A DNA stretch of 19,942 bases from Pseudomonadota bacterium. Lineage in GTDB: Bacteria > Pseudomonadota > Alphaproteobacteria > Rhizobiales > Rhizobiaceae. The stretch covers positions 1-19,942 of the forward strand of contig JAEWOP010000034.1 in the NCBI GenBank assembly GCA_023399635.1. Reading direction: 5' to 3'. Below the pieces are notes generated by a model. That model was not told the origin of the DNA. It saw only the letters and a list, made by a program, of their open reading frames with translations, and did not search any database. Positions 15,057 to 19,942 of this stretch are shown here, in pieces. A program made the position numbers and the translations under genes. Every line of letters starts with the position of its first letter. Position 1 is the first letter of the stretch.

Positions 15057-15095
15057 CGTCACGTAAAGATGAAGGCTCTGAGCCATTGCGTGACG
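15057..15095 (+). repeat. Nested inverted repeats in the aldehyde dehydrogenase leader
   Basis: Outer arms CGTCACG (15057-15063) and CGTGACG (15089-15095) are perfectly complementary. Inside them, GGCTC (15074-15078) and GAGCC (15080-15084) pair around a single T. RNA from this region could fold as a stem with a second stem inside the loop. No T-run follows, so it does not look like an intrinsic terminator of the DUF2380 gene. It lies about 120 bases before the aldehyde dehydrogenase start. Confidence 0.45.
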
Positions 15096-15217
15096 CCAGG
15101 GCGCGGTTCAAGATGAATACATGGCAGGGCCGAGGCTGGTTTGGCGTTCGGCATGCCGGGAAACGGGAGGAGACGTTTCCGCGCATTGTTTCCATGTCTG
15201 CCAGGAGGAGAAAACGC

Positions 15218-16687
15218 ATGAATGTCATGGCGACGCCTGAAGTGGCCTTTCGCATTCCGGACAAGTTCTTCATCGGCGGTGAATGGGTAGCGCCGCAATC
15301 CTCGGCGCTGCTGGAGGTGATATCTCCGGTCACCGAACAGCGCATCATGCAGTATCCGGAAGCCTCACGCGAAGATGTCGATGCAGCCGTTGCGGCCGCG
15401 CGCCATGCCTTTGACGAAGGCCCGTGGCCGCGCATGTCCCTGCAAGAGCGCGCCGGTTACCTGCGCAAGGTCGCCGAGCATCTGCGCGGACGTCACGACG
15501 AGATCGCTAATGCCTGGACGCTGCAGGTCGGAGCACCGATCATGCTGACCAAGAAGCTCGTGGGCCAGAATGCGCAGCTTTTCGATTACTACGCCGACCT
15601 GATCGACGGCAATTCCTACAGCTTTATGGAGGAGCGGACGCGGCCGGGCGGCGGCATGACGCGAATCGTGAAAGAGCCGGTCGGCGTTTGTGCAGCCATC
15701 ACGCCGTGGAACGCGCCGATGGTGCTTCTCAGTTACAAGATTGCCGCCGGCCTTGCCGCCGGCTGCACTTTCGTCTCCAAGCCTTCGCCGGAAACGCCGC
15801 TAGAGGCCTATATGCTGGCCGAAGCAATCGAAGCGGCCGGGCTGCCGCCGGGCGTCTTCAACCTCGTGCCGGCGGGCAGGGAGGTGGGCGATCACCTGAT
15901 CCGCCACCCGGGCATCGACAAGGTCGCCTTTACCGGCTCGACTGCCGCCGGCCGCCATATCGCGGCCGCCTGCGCCGACCGTCTCACCCGGGTGAGCCTC
16001 GAATTGGGCGGGAAATCTGCAGCCATCCTGCTGGACGACGCCGATTTCGCCGCAGCACTTCCCAGCCTGATGATCTACACCATGCCCATTACCGGCCAAG
16101 TCTGCTTTGCGCTGACACGGATATTGGTGCCGGAAAGCAGGGCTCAGGAGTTCACCGATCTTTATGTCGGCGCCGTCGGCAACATCAAGGTCGGAGATCC
16201 ATCCGACCCGAGCGTCCACATGGGGCCGCTCACCATGGGTCGCCAGCGCGATCGGGTGATGGATTACATCGAGACCGGCAAGAAGGAAGGGGCGACCCTT
16301 GCCTGCGGCGGAGGACGGCCGGAAGGGCTGGACAAAGGCTATTTCGTGCAGCCAACGGTTTTCACCGGTGTGACATCCGACATGACGATCGCCCAGGAGG
16401 AGATCTTCGGTCCCGTTGTCTCGATCATCACCTACACGGATGAGGAGGACGCAATCGCCAAGGCAAACAACAGCATCTACGGACTGAACGGCGCGATCTA
16501 CTCGGCCGATCCGGAACGTGCCTACAAGGTGGCGCGGCGCATCCAGTCCGGGCACCTGTCTGTGAACGGCAATATCGTCGACATCACCATGCCATTCGGT
16601 GGCGTCAAGCAATCGGGCCTCGGCCGCGAGGGCGGGATCGAAGGACTGGACAACTACGTGGAGGTGAAGACGATCAACTTCGCCTGA
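15218..16687 (+). CDS. NAD(P)-dependent aldehyde dehydrogenase
   Basis: A 489-residue soluble enzyme of the aldehyde dehydrogenase superfamily, which oxidises an aldehyde to its acid. The catalytic Cys is C296 in TGQVC (292-296) and the general base is E262 in ELGGKS. Cofactor-site motifs are ITPWNAP (161-167), SKPSPETP (187-194), FTGSTAAG (238-245) and EEIFGPV (394-400). The length is normal. The GQVC-x-ALTR wording recalls the AldA/Rv0768-type branch, whose members act on varied hydrophobic aldehydes; the substrate here cannot be read from the sequence. The start at 15218 has AGGAGGAG seven bases upstream. A reading from 15086 would add 44 residues unlike the family. A strong GC hairpin follows the stop by about eight bases. 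Confidence 0.93.
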   Translation: MNVMATPEVAFRIPDKFFIGGEWVAPQSSALLEVISPVTEQRIMQYPEASREDVDAAVAAARHAFDEGPWPRMSLQERAGYLRKVAEHLRGRHDEIANAWTLQVGAPIMLTKKLVGQNAQLFDYYADLIDGNSYSFMEERTRPGGGMTRIVKEPVGVCAAITPWNAPMVLLSYKIAAGLAAGCTFVSKPSPETPLEAYMLAEAIEAAGLPPGVFNLVPAGREVGDHLIRHPGIDKVAFTGSTAAGRHIAAACADRLTRVSLELGGKSAAILLDDADFAAALPSLMIYTMPITGQVCFALTRILVPESRAQEFTDLYVGAVGNIKVGDPSDPSVHMGPLTMGRQRDRVMDYIETGKKEGATLACGGGRPEGLDKGYFVQPTVFTGVTSDMTIAQEEIFGPVVSIITYTDEEDAIAKANNSIYGLNGAIYSADPERAYKVARRIQSGHLSVNGNIVDITMPFGGVKQSGLGREGGIEGLDNYVEVKTINFA

Positions 16688-16694
16688 CGAGGTC

Positions 16695-16720
16695 GCCGCC
16701 CCCGGCAGGCCGGGGGCGGC
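16695..16720. terminator. Strong bidirectional hairpin between convergent genes
   Basis: A perfect 12-bp inverted repeat (16695-16706 with 16709-16720; GCCGCCCCCGGC and its complement) has only two bases between the arms, so the tip pair will open. It sits between the aldehyde dehydrogenase stop and the convergent dehydrogenase stop, the right place for a shared terminator. No T-run follows on either strand, so it may act through stalling, Rho or protection of 3' ends. Confidence 0.65.
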
Positions 16721-16740
16721 TCACGCCGGACCAAGTTGTA

Positions 16741-17751
16741 TCACGCCCTGCCCGCCAGGACGTCCAGGGTGACTGCGTGCAGCGGCTTTCCGGTCTGGCG
16801 GAAGGCCTCGATGTTGCCGATCGTTGTTTCGGCAATCGCTTCCAGCGCCTCCCTGGTGAAGAAGGCCTGGTGGCCGGTGATCAGCACGTTCGGGAATGTC
16901 AGGAGGCGGGCAAACACGTCGTCGCGCAGCACCTCGTTGGAAAGGTCCTCAAAGAAAAGGTCCGCTTCCTCCTCGTAGACATCAAGCCCCAGGCTGCCGA
17001 TCGTGCCATCCTTCAACCCCTTGATTGCCGCATGGGCGTCGATCACTGCGCCTCGGCTGGTATTGATCAGCATGACGCCGGGCTTCAGCATGGGGAGCGT
17101 TTCGGTGCGGATCATGTGGTAGGTGTCCGGAGTCAGCGGGCAATTGAGGCTGAGAATGTCAGACTGGCGGAAGATCTCGTCGCGGCTGACATAGGTCATT
17201 CCAAGCGCCTGGCAGTCCGGGTTGGGCTTCAGGTCGTGGCCCAGCAGCCGGCAGCCGAAGCCGGCGGCGATGCGCGCAAATACTGCGCCGATCTTGCCCG
17301 TGCCGACAATGCCGATCGTCTTGCCGTGAAGATCGAAGCCGAGCAGGCCGTCGAGCGCAAAATTGCCTTCTCGGACGCGGTTATAGGCGCGGTGGATCTT
17401 TCGGTTGAGGGCAAGGATGATCGCCATCGTATGTTCGGCGACCGCGTGAGGTGAATAGGCAGGCACGCGGGCAACAGTGATGCCCAGCCGATCTGCGGCA
17501 ACAAGATCGACATGGTTGAAACCTGCACTGCGCAACGCAATCAGCCGCACGCCATACCCGGCAAGCCGTTCCAGGACGGGCTCGGACAGGTTGTCGTTGA
17601 CGAAGGCGCAGACCACATCGGTGCCTTCCGCCAGTGCAACCGTTTCCAGCGACAGCCGTGCTTCGCAGTAGCGGAGCTCCAGCCCGTCTTTCTGGCCACG
17701 ATCGAGAAAGAGCCGGTCGTACGGCTTGGTGCTAAAGACGGTGACCTGCAT
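16741..17751 (-). CDS. ldhA: D-2-hydroxyacid dehydrogenase, D-lactate dehydrogenase (LdhA) type
   Basis: A 336-residue NAD-dependent enzyme that interconverts a D-2-hydroxyacid and a 2-ketoacid, most likely D-lactate and pyruvate. The Rossmann loop is GTGKIG (150-155). The catalytic set is R233 in NTSRGAVID, E262 in YEEEADLFF and H294 in TGHQAFFT. The segment YSPHAVAEHTMA (99-110) and LNRKIHRAYNRVREGNF (115-131) are hallmarks of the fermentative LdhA branch, as is the DLFFED insertion. Length fits (about 330). The ATG at 17751 has GGAG about seven bases upstream; an in-frame TTG at 17757 was rejected. It appears to be transcribed alone, with hairpins on both sides. In this largely aerobic type of bacterium it may run at low oxygen or oxidise D-lactate. 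Confidence 0.9.
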   Translation of the reverse strand: MQVTVFSTKPYDRLFLDRGQKDGLELRYCEARLSLETVALAEGTDVVCAFVNDNLSEPVLERLAGYGVRLIALRSAGFNHVDLVAADRLGITVARVPAYSPHAVAEHTMAIILALNRKIHRAYNRVREGNFALDGLLGFDLHGKTIGIVGTGKIGAVFARIAAGFGCRLLGHDLKPNPDCQALGMTYVSRDEIFRQSDILSLNCPLTPDTYHMIRTETLPMLKPGVMLINTSRGAVIDAHAAIKGLKDGTIGSLGLDVYEEEADLFFEDLSNEVLRDDVFARLLTFPNVLITGHQAFFTREALEAIAETTIGNIEAFRQTGKPLHAVTLDVLAGRA

Positions 17752-17829
17752 ATTCAACTCCGCTGCTTCGACCGGTGTCTCTATCGGGGAGCGGGGACGA
17801 TGGCACGGTGGCCGTCAGAGGTCCAGAAC

Positions 17830-17854
17830 GGCCGGCGCTTCAGGGGCGCCGGCC
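17830..17854. terminator. Hairpin downstream of the sorbosone dehydrogenase-like gene
   Basis: Nine-base perfect arms GGCCGGCGC (17830-17838) and GCGCCGGCC (17846-17854) flank a seven-base loop. On the minus strand it begins about 21 bases after the stop of the sorbosone dehydrogenase-like gene and precedes ldhA. It is a likely terminator or 3'-end stabiliser separating the two minus-strand units; no T-run follows on the minus strand. Confidence 0.55.
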
Positions 17855-17875
17855 CTTGGTTGTTATGGACTCTGT

Positions 17876-19489
17876 CTAGCCGCCTGGCTGAACGCCAGCT
17901 TCCGGCTGCACGGCAGGTGCAATATCCGTTTGCGGTGGATTGACCGGACCGCTGCCACCTGCCACGCCAGCTTCAGGAGAAGCGGGTGCCGGAGCCGGCG
18001 GCGCTGCCGGGTCTGCCGGAAGACGGTCGGTCGTTGCAGCTGTGCCAGCCGGAGCACCCGTCGCTGCGGGCGTGGCGGCGTTATCGGGCGCAGGGACGGC
18101 ACCCACGTTCTGCGGCGGCTGGTCGGTTGCGATCGGCTCCGGCGAGATCGTCCCGTCCGCTGCGGCGATGCGCCAGACCGTGTTGCCTGCGTCGTCGGCC
18201 ACCAGCAGCGCCCCCGTACCGTCTATGCCGACGCCGACGGGGCGGCCACGGGTGTTCTCGCCGGCCAGGAAGTCGGTCACGACATCGACCGGCATTCCGG
18301 CAGGCCGGCCGTTTTCGAACGGCACGTAGATGACCTTGTAGCCATTGAACTGGTTGCGGTTCCAGCTGCCGCGATGACCCACGAAGGCGCCGTTCCGGAA
18401 GGGCTCCGGCATGGCGGAGTTGTTGGAGAAGGTGAGGCCAAGCGCCGCAACATGGCTCGACAGCGCATAATCGGGAGCGATGGCTTGTTCCACCATGTCC
18501 GGGCGGGGCGGATGCACGCGCTCGTCCACATGGTTGCCGTAGTAGCTCCACGGCCAGCCGTAGAAAGCGCCTTCCTTCACGGAAGTCATGTAATCCGGCA
18601 CTAGGTTCGGGCCGAGCTCATCACGTTCGTTGATCACCGCCCAGAGCTCTCCGGTCTCGGGATGAAACGTCAGTCCGTTCGGGTTGCGCAGGCCGGACGC
18701 AAAGATCTTGGCCGCACCCGTCTGGCGGTCCACCTGCCAGATCGCTGCGCGACCCTTCTCGGCCTCCAGCCCCCGTTCGCCGGCATTCGAGTTGGACCCA
18801 ACCGAGGCATACAGGAAACGCCCGTCCGGGCTCAGCGCCAGGTCCTTTGTCCAATGGTGGTTGATCGGACCGCCCGGCAGAGGCGTCAGGACACGAGGCT
18901 CATCGGTGATCTGGTTTTGCCCGAGCTGGTAGGGGTAGGCAAGGATTGCGTCGGCTGCGGCGACGTAAAGCGTATTGTCGGCGAAAGCGACACCAAAGGG
19001 CGAGTGCAGCCCCGTGAGAAGATCGTGACGTTCGTCCACGGTTCCATCGCGGTCGCTGTCACGCAGCAAGGTGATGAGATTGCTTTCCTTGGACTGCGCG
19101 CCGCTCCCCTGCGCCATCGACATAATGAAATCGCGGATGAGGTCCTTGGGGCGCTCGGTCGGCTTACCTTGCGGCGCCTTGCCCTGCACCACCAGCACAT
19201 CCCCATTGGGAAGCGTGTGAACGGTGCGCGGGTTGGCCAGGTCGTTCGCATAAACACTGACAGTGAGGCCTTCAGGCACGGTCGGTGTTTCGCCTTCCTG
19301 CCAGCCAACAACTTCGGCGACCTTCAGGTCCGGGAGGAGCACGCTCCTCGGTTCCGGCAATACGGGCTCTGCGCCATACTGCTGGGATACGTCAAAGTCA
19401 GATGAATCCTCGTTGCTGCAGCCCGCGATGACCAGCAGGGCGAGTGCAGTGGAGGCAAGGGCGGCGGTCTTTGTCAGGCGGCGGTTCAT
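17876..19489 (-). CDS. Sorbosone/glucose dehydrogenase-like beta-propeller lipoprotein
   Basis: A 537-residue exported lipoprotein: a basic start (MNRRLTK), a hydrophobic core and a lipobox IAGC with the lipidated Cys at 24. Residues about 70-445 form a sorbosone/glucose dehydrogenase-type propeller: NPRTVHTLPNGDVLVV (86-101), HSPFGVAF (162-169), NHHWTKDLALSPDG (210-223), GLRNPNGLTFHPETGELWAV (266-285), YGWPWSYYG (310-318) and GHRGSWNR (371-378). Known relatives use PQQ to oxidise sugars, but many homologues are untested, so PQQ use and substrate are inferred. The stretch DSDRDGTVDE (144-153) matches an EF-hand-like calcium loop. From about 465 to the end the chain is rich in Pro, Ala and Gly and probably disordered. 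The ATG overlaps the upstream DUF2231 stop as ATGA, with GGAG nine bases upstream. Confidence 0.87.
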   Translation of the reverse strand: MNRRLTKTAALASTALALLVIAGCSNEDSSDFDVSQQYGAEPVLPEPRSVLLPDLKVAEVVGWQEGETPTVPEGLTVSVYANDLANPRTVHTLPNGDVLVVQGKAPQGKPTERPKDLIRDFIMSMAQGSGAQSKESNLITLLRDSDRDGTVDERHDLLTGLHSPFGVAFADNTLYVAAADAILAYPYQLGQNQITDEPRVLTPLPGGPINHHWTKDLALSPDGRFLYASVGSNSNAGERGLEAEKGRAAIWQVDRQTGAAKIFASGLRNPNGLTFHPETGELWAVINERDELGPNLVPDYMTSVKEGAFYGWPWSYYGNHVDERVHPPRPDMVEQAIAPDYALSSHVAALGLTFSNNSAMPEPFRNGAFVGHRGSWNRNQFNGYKVIYVPFENGRPAGMPVDVVTDFLAGENTRGRPVGVGIDGTGALLVADDAGNTVWRIAAADGTISPEPIATDQPPQNVGAVPAPDNAATPAATGAPAGTAATTDRLPADPAAPPAPAPASPEAGVAGGSGPVNPPQTDIAPAVQPEAGVQPGG

Positions 19490-19932
19490 CGTTCGATACT
19501 CCAGATCACGCGGGATCGCCGGCGTGCGGCAAGCCACACCGTCACGATGATCATGACTGTTGTCAGGGCGGACACGACGAGACCATTCGGCACAATGGCC
19601 GGCCAGCCATCGCCGGCGTGGATGAAACTATTGAGCAGGGCAAGCGCCAGCACGACGATATAGGCGATCGCAGCGGCAAGCCCCGGGCCCCAGATGCGCG
19701 TCGAGCGGCGCAGCATGTCGATGGCGCCGGCAAGAAGTCCGATGCCGCCCATCACAAGACCGAAAAAGAGGAGCCAGGAAGAAAAATTGTGCCACATCAG
19801 GAAGGATGTGCGCCAATAGGCAATGTCGGTGGCAAGTGCCAAAGGAAAACAAACGAGGGGGAACGGCACGAAGAAGGTCCGGATGGGAAACCCGGCTCGT
19901 CCGGTGGTCATGGTGGAATAAGTGTCGCTCAT
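19486..19932 (-). CDS. DUF2231 inner-membrane protein
   Basis: A 148-residue protein with four predicted membrane helices (about 21-38, 48-70, 82-102, 115-136) and a basic C-terminal tail (AARRRSR, 135-141). The layout and the PFPLVCFPLALATDIAYW segment (23-40) match the DUF2231 family, small membrane proteins of unknown function; some relatives resemble cytochrome b-like or electron-carrier subunits. A conserved-looking H48 in MWHNF and H105 in FIHAGDGW could bind a cofactor, but this is speculative. Its last bases overlap the start of the downstream dehydrogenase-like lipoprotein gene (ATGA), so the two are coupled and may work together at the membrane. The ATG at 19932 lies ten bases from the window end; whether further genes precede it in the operon cannot be seen. 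Confidence 0.85.
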   Translation of the reverse strand: MSDTYSTMTTGRAGFPIRTFFVPFPLVCFPLALATDIAYWRTSFLMWHNFSSWLLFFGLVMGGIGLLAGAIDMLRRSTRIWGPGLAAAIAYIVVLALALLNSFIHAGDGWPAIVPNGLVVSALTTVMIIVTVWLAARRRSRVIWSIER

Positions 19933-19942
19933 GGTTGTGGCG

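Overview
This window is a GC-rich, densely packed chromosomal segment. It most likely comes from an alphaproteobacterium of the Rhizobiaceae (Rhizobium, Sinorhizobium/Ensifer, Agrobacterium or Shinella type). The evidence is a cytochrome c-fused urate oxidase (PuuD), a 3-hydroxybutyrate dehydrogenase in one operon with xanthine dehydrogenase genes (an arrangement known from Sinorhizobium meliloti), a DUF1127 small protein next to a GcvA-like LysR regulator, and a rhizobial-type small secreted protein. No tRNA, rRNA, insertion sequence, CRISPR array or phage gene was seen. No gap between genes exceeds about 280 bases.

Layout, left to right. (1) 6-522: a RelE toxin preceded by an overlapping antitoxin with a Phd-like head and a RelB-like tail. 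(2) 554-3093, minus strand: guanine deaminase and PuuD, translationally coupled. (3) 3374-4969: a small secreted cysteine-containing protein, a LysR regulator, and a divergent DUF1127 small protein. (4) 4948-5799, minus strand: xdhC, whose 3' end overlaps the DUF1127 gene. (5) 5882-9148, plus strand: a signalling block of a PAS-GGDEF diguanylate cyclase, an unrecognised multi-pass membrane protein and an orphan GAF histidine kinase. (6) 9185-14297, minus strand: bdhA-xdhA-xdhB followed by a GNAT acetyltransferase, with junctions of 13 nt, 1 nt and a 1-nt stop/start overlap. (7) 14448-16687, plus strand: a secreted DUF2380 protein and an aldehyde dehydrogenase. (8) 16741-17751, minus strand: a D-lactate dehydrogenase-type 2-hydroxyacid dehydrogenase. 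(9) 17876-19932, minus strand: a DUF2231 membrane protein coupled to a sorbosone/glucose dehydrogenase-like lipoprotein.

The metabolic theme is purine oxidation. GuaD converts guanine to xanthine, XdhAB (matured by XdhC) converts xanthine to urate, and PuuD oxidises urate at the membrane, passing electrons to its own cytochrome c domain. The later steps (5-hydroxyisourate hydrolase, OHCU decarboxylase, allantoinase) are not in the window. The purine genes are split into two blocks by the signalling genes. BdhA adds oxidation of 3-hydroxybutyrate, released from polyhydroxybutyrate, to the xdh operon.

Most of the window is recognisable housekeeping or accessory metabolism. I found no convincing new multi-gene system. 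The items most worth a second look are the bdhA-xdhAB-GNAT operon, the GGDEF/membrane protein/GAF-kinase block, the structured leader of the aldehyde dehydrogenase gene, and the DUF2231-dehydrogenase pair.
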